Shown: piece after piece, positions 1 to 11,300 of the stretch
Layout of the letters: each line of letters starts with the position of its first letter
How positions within the stretch are numbered: the first letter of the stretch is position 1
Source: Meandrina meandrites
Taxonomy: Eukaryota > Cnidaria > Anthozoa > Scleractinia > Meandrinidae
Assembly: GCA_963693305.1 (NCBI GenBank)
Contig: OY855911.1
Coordinates: 30,086,939 to 30,150,938, forward strand
Reading direction: 5' to 3'
DNA length: 64,000 nucleotides
The notes under the pieces: model-generated
Seen by the model: only the letters and a program-made list of their open reading frames with translations
Told to the model about the DNA's origin: nothing
Databases searched by the model: none
Translations under genes and position numbers: made by a program

Positions 1-271
1 GGCCAAGTTTAAAATACAAGCGTGGGTCATTTAATCAAGAAAATACGGTGTACAGCTTTTCAAGATTTTCCTTTTAATTTGAAGTGAAAAATAAATATGT
101 ATACAGACGAAAGTGAGCAGAGTAGAACAAAATTACTTTTCCTTCTCAAATTTTTTTTGCTTCTTACACCTACATGGAGAGCTCGAGCTGGCTAGCTGTA
201 CGTCAAGTGTGTGTTCTAAGCTGCTTCATAATTTTACCTTGACAAAATTTTTCGTCTTATTTAATCCTCAG

Positions 272-1218
272 AGAAAAACGCGCAAGAACCTGTGTTTATC
301 AAAGAAGAACCTAAAGATGATCCAGAGTATTCCAACAGTGAGTCTGTCCCTGTGGAGGACCAAACCGACGAACCGTCACCAAAAAGGCTAGCAAGAAGCG
401 CCTCTCCGCCACATGTCAACGGTGTTTCCCGCTCCCCATCACCCCGCTTTCACGTGCACGACAGCTGCCGGCCACGTGTTGATCACATGGTTCAAGAAAG
501 CGAAAGGCCGTCGTTACAGTTTCCCTGGAGCTCTACATTCCGTGACCAAGATGATTTCGACTACACGGTCAAACTCCTGCAGAAGAGTCTCGGTGAATCC
601 GCATTGAAACGACGAAAGCCTCCCCGTCCAGTCGAAGTTCTTAGCAAGGTATTTCCCTCGCACAAGGAGAACGTGTTAGAGCTCGTTTTAAAAGGTTGCA
701 GTGGTGATGTAGTCCAGGCGATAGAGTGTATTCTAGCTGGAAAGAGTCATTCTATCGACTTTCCTTCAGCATCGAGCCCTACCCGTCCCCCTGTCCATTT
801 AAGCTCTAGCTTTCCCAGCATACCATTCACAGGAGTAAAACCATCTCTGCTGCCCACTGTACCACCCACGTTACCGCTGACGACAATAAACGGCGTTACC
901 AAGACAACTCCGCACCCGCTGACTTCCATGGGAGCTTTCTCTGCGCAGGCTCATGGTGGACTGCGCTTACCTCCTCATCCAAGAAGCTTGTCGATACAAA
1001 CTCATAGAAACGGGAACGAGGATAGAGAACTACATGGATTTAATACTCAAAGCGGCCTGCTTAGGCCAGCATTTTTGTCCACTTATTCAGGTTCACCACC
1101 GCCACTAAGGGAAAGTAGTTTTGCAGACAATGAAGTCTCAGCTTGTTTCCGGTGTGGAACAAAGCCTCGATCTGGTGACAGGTTTTGTGGAAAATGCGGG
1201 GCGGACCTGAAATGTTAG
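272..1218 (+). CDS. DMRT-family transcription factor, 3'-terminal coding exon (partial)
   Basis: An intron acceptor (pyrimidine tract ending in AG at 270-271) opens the exon. The frame runs through the GTG at 292 to a TAG at 1216-1218. Numbering residues from 292, residues 112-150 (nt 625-741) form a DMA domain ([17 protein letters not shown] followed by the conserved [11 protein letters not shown]), found in DMRT3/4/5-type factors. Before it lies an acidic, Ser/Pro-rich stretch; after it, a long Pro/Ser/Thr-rich linker. The last 25 residues carry CxxC...CxxC (Cys285, 288, 299, 302), like a zinc ribbon. The DM DNA-binding domain must lie on an exon left of the window. Family knowledge: DMRT proteins are nuclear regulators of sexual and neural development. 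The subfamily cannot be fixed without the DM domain. Confidence 0.88.
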
Positions 1219-1309
1219 CAGGGCCTGTGAATATCAACTAGAATTTGGAATAAGTTTTCTATTCAAATTGTTTACAGATAATTTTACCAAAACAGAATAC
1301 ATAGAACTT

Positions 1310-1315
1310 AATAAA
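1310..1315 (+). terminator. Polyadenylation signal of the DMRT gene
   Basis: AATAAA lies 92 bases after the DMRT stop codon, in AT-rich DNA. It is the first canonical hexamer on this strand. Confidence 0.5.
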
Positions 1316-1738
1316 TGGCAATTAGGCTAGGAGCAATATTTTTGACAATCCTTCGTTTTGTTTGAACAAAGAGTTATTTAACATAATTCTGAAACAAGTA
1401 TGCAGCCGTCAATTTATAATTCTAAAAAAATGCCTATTGTAAAAACGTTTATGAAAAGTAAACTTATCTCGTAGAAATTAAGTTTTAATATGAGCAGGGA
1501 TGTGAAGAAATTATGACCCGTTACAGGGCCCTTCCGTATACAACAACTTTATAGAATCGAAGCAGCTGTTTATCTAGCCTGAATTTTGGCAATCTTCTTG
1601 GTCCCAATCAGAAAAGATATGGAAAAACCCACATGCAACGAATAGTTCACTCAATACATTTGAAATATTGGGGCCATGAGAATACGATGAGTTTGTAAGT
1701 GTGGAAAAACCGTCAAATTCTGAGAATAGATTGCAACA

Positions 1739-1811
1739 CCCCCCCCCCCCCCCCTCCTCCTCCAAAAGAAAAGGAATCAATCCTTCAAGTAAGAGGGGGG
1801 GGGGGGGGGGG
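1739..1811. repeat. Paired homopolymer tracts C16 ... G17
   Basis: C at 1739-1754 and G at 1795-1811 on the same strand, separated by about 40 bases. The two tracts are complementary and could pair as a hairpin, or form G-quadruplex and i-motif structures. Tract lengths are likely to vary and may be sequencing-sensitive. Confidence 0.8.
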
Positions 1812-2793
1812 AAGATAGAGAAGACAGGTTTCCGGTAAGCGTAGTCTCGTCTTGCAACTAGCTTATGATATAATTTAGTCCTATTTGTTAAAAGTCGCAA
1901 TAAAAGAGCTAAGTATTTGGTAATCAGTGAGTAGTTTGTTGGTCATCAAATTCACTTTCCTTTTGACATTTACACCGCTTATATCGAAGGAAAAAACTTG
2001 ACCACAAGTGGATGAGAGAACAACAAGAAGTGAACACTTATGTGATTCTGGCCGATTTTTCGTTCTTGTAAAGATCTATTCATTGAAAGCATTTAATTTT
2101 GAACCCCAAAATACATGATATTGTTCACATGACATGCCCTTTCCATTTCTGGCATTCTTTAGGTTATATTAGGTTAGGTTATATAATTTGTTTTTTTTAG
2201 TAAAAATTTGATCACATGGCCCCAACTGCAAAGGGCCTATTTAGTGCTGAAGGATTAAAAGAAGACAAATAACTTCTGACAATGACATGTGCGTCCTTTC
2301 CTTTATTGAGTGACTGTTTAAACTCGTGTTTATTTTCAGCACTTGAAAAAGGTTTATGTTCAACAATTAGACAACACGTTTTCTACGAGCAAGTAATTGT
2401 AATGATGTGTAGCTGACATAACTATGGCTCAAAGAAAACTAGAGTGGGAGGTCTTGTTATTATAGTAGAGACTAACCTTCTTCTGTGACACACAAATAAC
2501 ATTTTATACAAAAATACTCTTTATGTATGATCATTTTTTTGCGAAGTCCTGGATATGGTCAGAGTATGTCTACACAAAACTGAAGTCACGTGAAATAGCC
2601 AATTAAATTCAAAGATTCACAGTAGACCACGGCTAGTTTCTTCCAATGTAACTAATAAAACAGAAGGTTTACACTGGGATTGGTTTACCAATTGTTTGAA
2701 TATGATATTATGTCATGTTACACTTTAAGGACTTTGTTTACATACATTGTCTGCACATGACGTCACAAGTGAGTCTGCTAAAAGTCAAAAGTA

Positions 2794-2932
2794 CAGTTGA
2801 ATCTCGATAACTCAAACCTTCAATAACTCGAATCTTGCGCTAACATGAACCTTTTTCGATTCCCTTCCAGGTCATTTTCTTACTAATTTTACCGTGGATA
2901 ACTTGAAGACTTGAGCTATCAGGATTCAACTG
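2794..2932. mobile_element. MITE, pogo/Tigger-like (CAGTTGAATC... ends), TA target site
   Basis: It begins CAGTTGAATCTCGATAACTC and ends with the inverted GGATTCAACTG, flanked by TA at 2792-2793 and 2933-2934. At 139 bp it has no coding capacity. The same ends recur at 24628-24734 and, with variant sequence, at 55276-55449. A decayed relative follows at about 2974-3083. Confidence 0.75.
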
Positions 2933-3681
2933 TACTTTGCAGGTTGCTGCCTAGTATTATGCATCACATTACAAGCTGTTGAATCCTAATAACTTGAACC
3001 TTCATGAGGAAACGAAGAAGGTCCAGGTTGTCAGGGGTTTGAGTTAATGGGAGGTTCAAGTTATTGGGATTCATCTCTATATAACAAAGTATTAAATCTT
3101 TACTTCCTGATTCATTATCATTCCTTTGTAATATTTATGTTGTAAAACAACAACCCTAGATATCATTACTAGCTAACCACACATTTTCATTTGATGTTTG
3201 TTTATGGGAGCTGGAGGAGTCCCATGATTATGCATTGAACAATGTAGTGTTTGTGTGTGTCTGAGACCATGGCTCAGTGTCCTCTTTTGTCACATTCCCA
3301 ATGTCTAATTTCATGAATAGTAGCTATTAATGTAGGCTCGATTACCAGCTGCTGTTTCCAGAATGTGCCTGCGCGCCTCCCTGAAAATTTGGAATCTTTG
3401 TCACAGACACAATCGGCCACTCACACATCCAGCCGTCTCTTCACCGGGAGGAACAAAGACTGAACTTAAGAGCAGTGGAAATCCAGCCTTCTATTAATGA
3501 TGACCGTAAATAATCGCAATTGCATCCGATACAACAATAATAACATGATGCACAAACCAACAGTTATTCCTATTAACATGGAACAACTATAATTTACAAT
3601 AATATTGGCTGCTCTGGCATTATTGTCTGTTTTATGCACTTATATGAAGAATTTTCCAAGGTATAATCTCATTCTACTGCT

Positions 3682-6600
3682 CTATCTTCCTTTCAGTGAA
3701 TGCTGTCCATTGCTTGAGACCTTTTCTAGCTTTTCAAAGTGCTTTCTTGCATTGCGAATGTTGATCTGTGTGGCAGCTGATGCTGTAGAAAACAAAATTC
3801 TGTGTTAATTACTGTTACAAGTAATTAGATAAAATGATAGAGAATCCAAAAATACAGCTGCCTCTCATTGCTCGTGGTTGGTTTGGCATTTCATGATGCC
3901 TAACCGGCTGCGAGTGATGCTGCATCATGTTCCAAGACCTTAAAAGAGCTACGTCAAACAAATGAACTGGCCAATTGTTTTTAGTTTGTCATCCATAGTC
4001 CCTCTTAATCTTTCGCAATCACAACTATCCAAGTGTTTAATTTTGGTTTATTGCCATCTCTTTTTGTTATTCTGCAAGTAAAAAAGTTTTATTGAGGTTT
4101 ATTTCAATTTGAATATCAATATTTAATTTGTACATCAGAAATGGCTTAACATATCATGACACAGCAGTTACGAATCATCTGTTACTTTATGCAATCATAA
4201 AGGTCATGACAAGTGAAATTAGTTACGACCGAAATTTTGCAGTCAAGGCTATTAGCTAATTGAACTTATACTTACGGATTGAAGAATCTGACATGATGAC
4301 CATGACGTATGTGTTTGGTGTAAAGACATCAATGAACGCTGCAAAGGCTGAATTGCGCACCTCCATGCTTTGAAAATGAGCGTGTAGTTTACTAGAAAGG
4401 GTATAAAAGAAATCAGTGAGCCTCGCTAGGAGCCACTTCTTTTACAGGAATAAGTACAGTAAACTCTCACAGACAAGCCTTACTTGTAGATAAGCTGTGC
4501 TACCTATTAAGTTTTGAAGCTCAAATTTTGGAAAAACAAGTGTTCAGAAATAATAAGAAAGAATAAATCTTGAGAGAACTGCAGTGTATTCTTGCTTTCA
4601 TTAAGCCTGATCAGTGCAAACTCTGGGATGTTCTGTAATATCCTATTGCGCCAATAGTTATTAGTATAAGCATCATGTCTGCAGACAGCTAATGATCCAC
4701 ATTTATTGATGATCAATATTAAGTTAAATTACAACTCACCTACAACTTAATTTGAACTGCTTGATGATGTTGCTAATCTTTTCAAACCTGTGTACATCCT
4801 TATGGGACTTACGCTGACAATAGGAAATAACCTAAAATTGAAATGGAATTCACAAGTTAATTAAAAGTGCAGTAGATCCCACAAGTAACTGATGCACAAA
4901 AAATCTTACTAGAAATGTAGCTCTCTCAAACAGAAGGACTTCATCTGCATCAATGATTGATGCAAAGTTCTCTAGATTCTGTTCCAGCTGCGTTACATTC
5001 GGAATGAGTTGATACACAATGGATGACCACGCCTTGTACAGTGTTTCATCCCAAATTGACGTTCGGAAACATGTGCAATCTAGGGGCTTGGACAGTCTCT
5101 TGAGATCGTCTTCACGTTCTCTGAAAATCTGAAAAAATGCATAATGATAATTACAATTATGTTAACTCATTATATATGAATGATATGATAATGAATATGA
5201 TAATTATACTTGGTATTAGTAATCACGACACAGCTTACTTTACAACAAAGAATGTCCAATCTAAATCACTAGCATGAGCTCCATCCAAAACCCTATGGAC
5301 GCATGACTGTGGTTTACAAAAATTAATGATGTTTGCAAAAGGGTATTATGAGAACTGAGCTGTGTTATAAAGCACTTTGCTTTTAGTTGCAAATGAAAGT
5401 TGTTTCTCGCTGATTATTCCTGATAAAAAGAACTTGTTCACAATTCTAGAGTTGCAACTCTTACACTTTGTTTGTGCATCCGAAGAAGCCTTGAGTTGTG
5501 ATTTGTTACTTATGTTCAAGATACCAAGAATTATTATATTTAAGTGAATTGTTATAAAAAGGCTTAAAAGATACTAAAATTAAAAAAAAAACGAAAACGT
5601 TTTCAACCATATGGTCATCATCAGTGGTACATACCACTGATGATGACTGTACAGAACATAGCTGATGTAAACAAATCATATCATTACATGAGATTGTCCT
5701 GGTCAATTAACAAGCCATTCTTACTGAGTCTCTCTGATCCTCTTGGACCAAATCCATTTTATGGATAAGACAGAATATCTTGGCATCTGGTGAGTTTTGA
5801 AGAATAGCTTCCAGGCAAGTCTGATAATAGTGCATATCTTTCTCAAGTTCTCGACTCTCCACATCAAATACATAGATAAGTACTTCAACATTTCTAAAAA
5901 TGTTGTCTCTCTGACTTGTAAAATAGTTCTCCATGAATGCCTCTTGTCTGCAAAATGTAACAGAACCAAATATATTGTATATTTATTCCTATGAATGAGG
6001 TGGTAGCAGAAAATGGACTTGAGTTTGAGGTTTGAAACATTCCCTAACACCTTCAACTTGGTTGATTTTTCAATCCTATTTACCGTCGATTGCATCTACC
6101 CGTGAACGCGCCCGCTAAAAACATGTTTTCAAATGACGTCAAAGGTCAACGTTTCAGGTGTCAAACTTTGAAGTTTAGCAGACCGTAACGCGAACTTCTG
6201 CACTCAAAATACTCACCATAAACACTGAATACGGGCGAAACTTTACACTAGAAATGATTCAAGTGAACCTGTGTATGTATATCGACACAGAGCAGCATCA
6301 GTTTCTCAGAAGAAGTCTCTATATTTAATCTTTCCGCCATTTCGAAAGCGGAATGTGTTGAACTTTCGGCGCGAAAGTTGCAGTTATGGTCTGCTAAACT
6401 TCAAAGTTTGACACCTGAAACGCTGACGTTTGACATCATGAAAACATGTTTTTAGCGGGCGCGTTCACGGGTAGATGCAATTGACGGTAGCTTATATTTC
6501 TTATGTTATAGCATGACTAGCCTGGGTTAACTTTTGTCCAAACACATTTTTGGGGGTGCTATAATAATTTTTGCCTAGCACAATGATATTTCAGTGATGT

Positions 6601-8053
6601 GTGTTGTACCTCAGATCTAGCTGTAATGGAAAGACTCCCATTTACTACAGCAAACTGAGGCCATCCCCTTTTTCTTTCTCTGTTTAGCGTCGTCCGACCG
6701 ACCCAGATTTTCGCGTTTTCAAAAAAAAAAAAGTTATGCAGAAGGCAATGACACATTTCAAACAAATGTCACTTTAATCCAAAACATAGGCAATTTTTTT
6801 CCCATACAGTTTTGGTGGTTCATCCTTTTCTCGCTGTTCTCGCTTGAGTTTAACCACGACGTTGATTTTTCCTTCCTCCATTGCTGCCATGTTGACTTTA
6901 TAACCACGTCTTGTTGTTTCCAGGCTCCACAGATATTACGCTGAGATACCGGGCCTCCCAGTTCCAGACTCCTTTTCCAATTTTTTTTTCTTTTTTTTTC
7001 TTTTCCGACCGACCGACCCAAAATCAGAAAACGCATCCGACAATAAACGAAAAAAAAAGGGGGGGATGACCTAATACAAGAGCTCAAGTCAAAATTTGAC
7101 TTGAACATTCTAAATGCCTCTGCATTCTTTAGATGGCTTATGATATTTTTTATAATATAATTATAATATTATTTAGCCCTCTATCTTTCCATGTCACCGA
7201 TGATGAACAAGAACTTTCACCATCATCATACATCAAGTTTGTCAGTGATCCATTATCAGTTGCCATGGCAGGGCCAAAAGAGATAAAACATAAATATTTT
7301 TAGTTTTTGAAGCTGAACTGAAAATCTGGTGTTGCTTTCCATATATTGCAATCCTTAACTGATACAATGAACATTTTGACCAAGTTTAAGGAAAATTATG
7401 TACAAACCTTTTTATAGGGCCATATTACCGGCACCTTTCACCGAATTTAGGTAGCACTAAAAGGTGTGTACATTATTTTAAAAACTTATTAATAAAATCA
7501 AACTGTTCAATGACATTCTCAATAAACGTTCACTGAAGAACATAAACATATTGCAGCCATTTACCCGCCACAATCCCAGAGATTGAGAACCAAGTTGCCA
7601 AGAAATCGAACATGGGAATGCTCCACGTCAACTGTAAATCAAAACAGAAGAAAGGTGTAATGTAGAAACAAATTAAAGCTCATTAACTTAGAATTGTGAA
7701 GATAACAGAGAAGGGGACAAGCTCGTCACAAGCGACAGAACTGTACGTACGTAGGTGACAAAGGTCGTGACAAAATGTAAAGCATGTTTACGGGTAGAAG
7801 CAAGCGCAAAATAAGTAAAAGATTGACGAAAGCATAGGCCTACTTGTCGCTCCTAGTCTTCTTGTGTCTCTGGCGATGTAATTTGCGAAAATAATCGACC
7901 TCATGCTTGTTTTTCCAGAGCCACTCTTGCCCATCAGAAGAACCTAAACGATTTTATGACGAACCATAAAAACGCACGCTATTTAGGACACCTCTGAACA
8001 CTCAAGGAAAAATAGCACAGCTAAAAAATATCACAAACTACCTTCTTCTTCAT
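3682..8053 (-). CDS. RRAGA: Ras-related GTP-binding protein A/B (RagA/B), complete, 8 exons
   Basis: Coding exons on the minus strand, in order: 8053-8042, 7943-7844, 7631-7565, 5947-5725, 5128-4910, 4831-4740, 4391-4276 and 3782-3682 (TAG 3684-3682). All introns are GT-AG and all phases join, giving 309 residues against about 313 in vertebrate RagA. The start MKKKVLLM is followed by Walker [10 protein letters not shown] (residues 9-17), G3 WDCGGQ (56-61, across the exon 3/4 junction) and G4 HKMD (122-125). The C-terminal roadblock-type half includes [12 protein letters not shown] and [16 protein letters not shown]. Family knowledge: RagA/B pairs with RagC/D on the lysosome, anchored by Ragulator, and recruits mTORC1 when amino acids are present. 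The chain appears full length with no break. It is head-to-head with UPF3. RagA and RagB cannot be told apart in an invertebrate. Confidence 0.95.
5614..5647. repeat. Perfect 34-bp palindrome in a RagA/B intron
   Basis: GTCATCATCAGTGGTA, a CA spacer, then its exact reverse complement, in the intron between exons 4 and 5. No longer terminal repeat was seen around it. Confidence 0.85.
6081..6489. mobile_element. Foldback MITE with about 107-bp inverted arms
   Basis: Left arm 6081-6187 starts TACCGTCGATTGCATCTACC. Right arm 6383-6489 is its near-perfect reverse complement, ending GATGCAATTGACGGTA. The arms include the CGCGCCCGCTAAAAACATG block and a GTTTAGCAGACC block at the inner edge. It lies in RagA/B intron 3 and has no coding capacity. 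Confidence 0.75.
6658..7072. mobile_element. Possible degenerate inverted-repeat element
   Basis: The left end AGGCCATCCCC plus a T-rich run, with CCGACCGACCC inside, is matched in inverse by GGGGGATGACCT at the right end. The arms contain CCGACCGACCGACCC near the right end and homopolymer A/T/G runs. Matching is imperfect, so the boundaries are approximate. It lies in RagA/B intron 3. Confidence 0.4.
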
Positions 8054-8348
8054 CTTGACGTTCTTTTCCATTAGCGACGAGTCACACAAAATTTACGCAA
8101 TTACAAAGAATTTCTGTGGCGAACGGACTGGCGAACGTATTTTCGCGAGGAAGTCATGTGAGCAGGGAAGGAAATTTTATAATGCCCTTTGGTCAGCGGT
8201 AATTGCATGAAAAGTGAATACGTCATGTTCTCGATAAGCGAAATTTCAAACACACCGGAGAGACTGGTACTAGCTTTTTCCAAAACAAAGATGGCGAATT
8301 TGTGACACAGAACAGAAAGCTGCAGAGAAATTGGACGTTGATTTGGAA
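8054..8348. promoter_or_regulatory. Shared divergent promoter of RagA/B and UPF3
   Basis: Only 295 bases separate the two start codons, which point away from each other, so both promoters and 5' UTRs must lie here. No TATA box is obvious. TCATGTGA at 8154-8161 matches the M-box/E-box core bound by MITF/TFE factors, and ACGTCA at 8220-8225 is a half CRE. Both motif assignments are inference from short strings. Confidence 0.6.
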
Positions 8349-11300
8349 ATGGGGAAAAGTGAAGTCGAAAAGACACCTAGTTCCAAAAGCAAGAAGGAAA
8401 AGCTGTTGTTTCCGACAAAGGTATTTGATTTGAATTGCTTTCCGTTTCTATGTGGTGTTAAGCTGAAAGTTGATTTTCATTTTAGCGAGGAAAATTAATG
8501 CGAACGCATCATTTACAATTTAACTTGGTGTATATAGGAAGATTAAAGTTAACTTCAAGTTCAATAATACCTCTCTCTCATATTTGTCATAAGTAGAGGT
8601 TGTTCATTAGAAAGGTATGTGATATGTATGGCTTAATTAAGCTTGTCTTTTTTACAAGATAGTTTTATTTTGTTCAGTAAATGGGTAAAAATTCCCAGCC
8701 CTTTTAACAACTTCTACACTAAATAATATTCATTGGCAATTTACTAACCTTAAATTGGAGGTAGTGAATGGTAAATTTTGAGACTTTGTGATATGGCAAG
8801 ATCAATATCTTTTCTGTGAGTATGAGACTTTCTAAGCTATAATGCTAAAAAAATCAAGACTCCAAGAATCGAGATGACAAGACCCGTCAAATTTGGCAAA
8901 AATTTGGGAAGATGCATACAGTGGAATCCTGATTTCTTGAGTCTTCGAGCAAAATGAAAATTGGTTCAAGAAATTAGGGAGTTTAAGAAATTGTGGATAA
9001 AATTGCAGTGCTTGACAAGCCAAGGAAAACTTTTGGACCTTTAGTTCAAGTAATAGAGGTTTAAGAAATCGAGAGTTTAAGAAATTGGAATTCCACTGTG
9101 TACGAAGGACCATTTGGCATCCCTTAAATTCAGCCCTTGGTTTGTGTAGGTGTTATGTGCAGTGAAGAGAACTGAGACCTGTATGAAATGTTTGCTTGAT
9201 GAGGTTTTTTTTCCAATCTCCTCTCAGGTTGTAATCCGTCGTCTTCCTCCATCACTCACTGAAGATCAGCTAAAGGAAGAACTTGGCAGTCTCCCTGAGC
9301 ATGACTTTTTTTATTTTGTTGGCAGTGATATGAGGCATGTAAAGTTTGATTCTCTTTTATTTAGTTTCAGTTCAGCTGTTTAACACTGCCAGCAAAGCAT
9401 AGACAGAATTGAACAAAGTGATGACAACACAGCTTATCGGTGCATGCATATCAAGGCTGCTGCCTAACGGTCGCCTGGGGCGCCTACGTTACGAGTGCGG
9501 GCGACTAAATTTTTGTTCAAGGAGCCCGGACGGGCGCCTAAGCATAGATTTTCCATTTTCATCTAATGACTTCAATTTCCTTGTAACTTTGTTCCACTGG
9601 CGTAAGATATATCCCGTTCAAAACAATAAGTGCTTCATTTCAAAACGGAAATACTAAAATTGTGCATAATCGAGATAATTTTAGCGTATAAATACGTAAC
9701 GTGCCTTTGCAAAATTCGGCAACTTCGAAAACCATTTATTTTTTACTGTTTAGGACTGGGACTGACTCCCAAATATGGAATGAAGAATGAATAGTATTAT
9801 GGGCTGCTTCACGTTTCGTTCGCTACGTTGATGTTTTGGAGGAATTTTTCGTGAATTTGAAGTAAACATTTACGGATACAAAAGTGAAATCAATCTCCTG
9901 GCCATCCATGCATCAGGTGTGATCATGACAATTTTAATCTGCAAAAGCTTTCAACAAAACCTTTTCAACAAGCCTAAAATAGTGTGCAGAATGTTTCGAT
10001 GTTACACTTACGAATTACTTAACTCAAACTTTTATTTTTTCACTTTAGAGAACGCTTAATTTCATAAGGCCCGGGTCGCACTAGAGCGAAATCAAATTTT
10101 TTGCAATTTTTGGTGAGGAAAAAATTGGCCAAAATTTTGCAAGTTCCAAATTTTGGCGGCGGACGCATCAAACCTAAATGTTTTAACCAAACCTTTGTTG
10201 ATTGACACATACGTCAATCACAAACCCATCTAATTAGAGCTCGTCACACGACACAACAAAGCAGCTGGCGCGCAAATTGCGCAAATATGGATCGTCACCA
10301 TATGATTATTTTCACGGCTTTCGGGTTTTTGCTGAATCTTGTGTTTCTGTCTCAACAAAATAACATAGTGTTTTTAGTATTGTTAGTGCACTATCAGCAG
10401 GATTTTCTACGGGCAGCTTCTGCTTTTAGAAGACGTAGACTTCGCTTGAATAGAGGTCGTTTACGAAAAAGCCCGTGGTCGTGGACTCTACCTCGTCCGG
10501 TAGAGTCATGGTTTGAAATACATTTCCACGATAGAAACATTCCGGGAGACTACAGAAAATGTGTGCCTTTTCTGTGACATTCTTATCAGCTACACGTTTG
10601 TTATATATAACCACCATAACTCCAGCAATTCCAGTGATTGGTATCGAGAAAACTTATCTTTATGCTTATGGTTATCGGTCGGTTTCACTAGGCCGATTAA
10701 TTCACTAAGTATTGTAAGTTTTACTATAAAAATAAGAACGCGGCTTGCGACAGTTCAAAAGACACCGCTGTTGCCAGGCAAGACCACGATTCCAAAAAAT
10801 TGGAGCTTAACCAATCACAAAGCTTTACGTAATTCTCGTTAAACAATCACTGTGAGTTGTGGAGCTAGGGTGTGGATAGTTTAGCGTCGTTTTGGAGTGT
10901 AAGATTCAGTTGAATACCTGAAGCGAGTGAGTCAACAGCTGTATTAAACTTGACGAACGAAATAGAGTCTCAAGTCTTTCTAACGACGAACAGCGCAAAA
11001 GAAGCCGAGAACGCACAGTACTCCGAAATACCGCGCAACACTTATCAGCTACCGCTTTTTGTGGATCAAGTTTGTTTATTTGTTCATTCGAACTGTTTCG
11101 TGTTTTATCTCGGTTATTGAACCGTGACAAGGAGAAAATTACTCTTGAAAATAATAATGTGCTAGAAAACTTTGCTGAAAACAGTCTGAATAACATGAAT
11201 TGTTTTTAAAACTACTAAAATCTATTGTATAAGCAACTCATTTGATAAGCCTAGAAACTGTTTTTATTTTCACAACTTAATTTTTCTGGTCTATTTTTGA

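Larger units (their letters stand above)
1219..3681. other. Intergenic region between DMRT and RagA/B
   Basis: No gene is visible. It holds a C16 run and a G17 run 40 bases apart (1739-1811), a pogo/Tigger-like MITE at 2794-2932 and a decayed relative at about 2974-3083. The rest is AT-rich unique-looking DNA. Short open frames here have no recognisable protein features. Confidence 0.6.

Noticed and set aside
1574..1900. 108-codon minus-strand frame
   Set aside because: It runs through poly-C and poly-G tracts giving Pro and Gly strings; no motif and no conservation clue.
10287..10577. Possible host gene of 96 codons
   Set aside because: It lies inside an inverted-repeat transposon, has no splice or domain support and only a faint transposase-like stretch.
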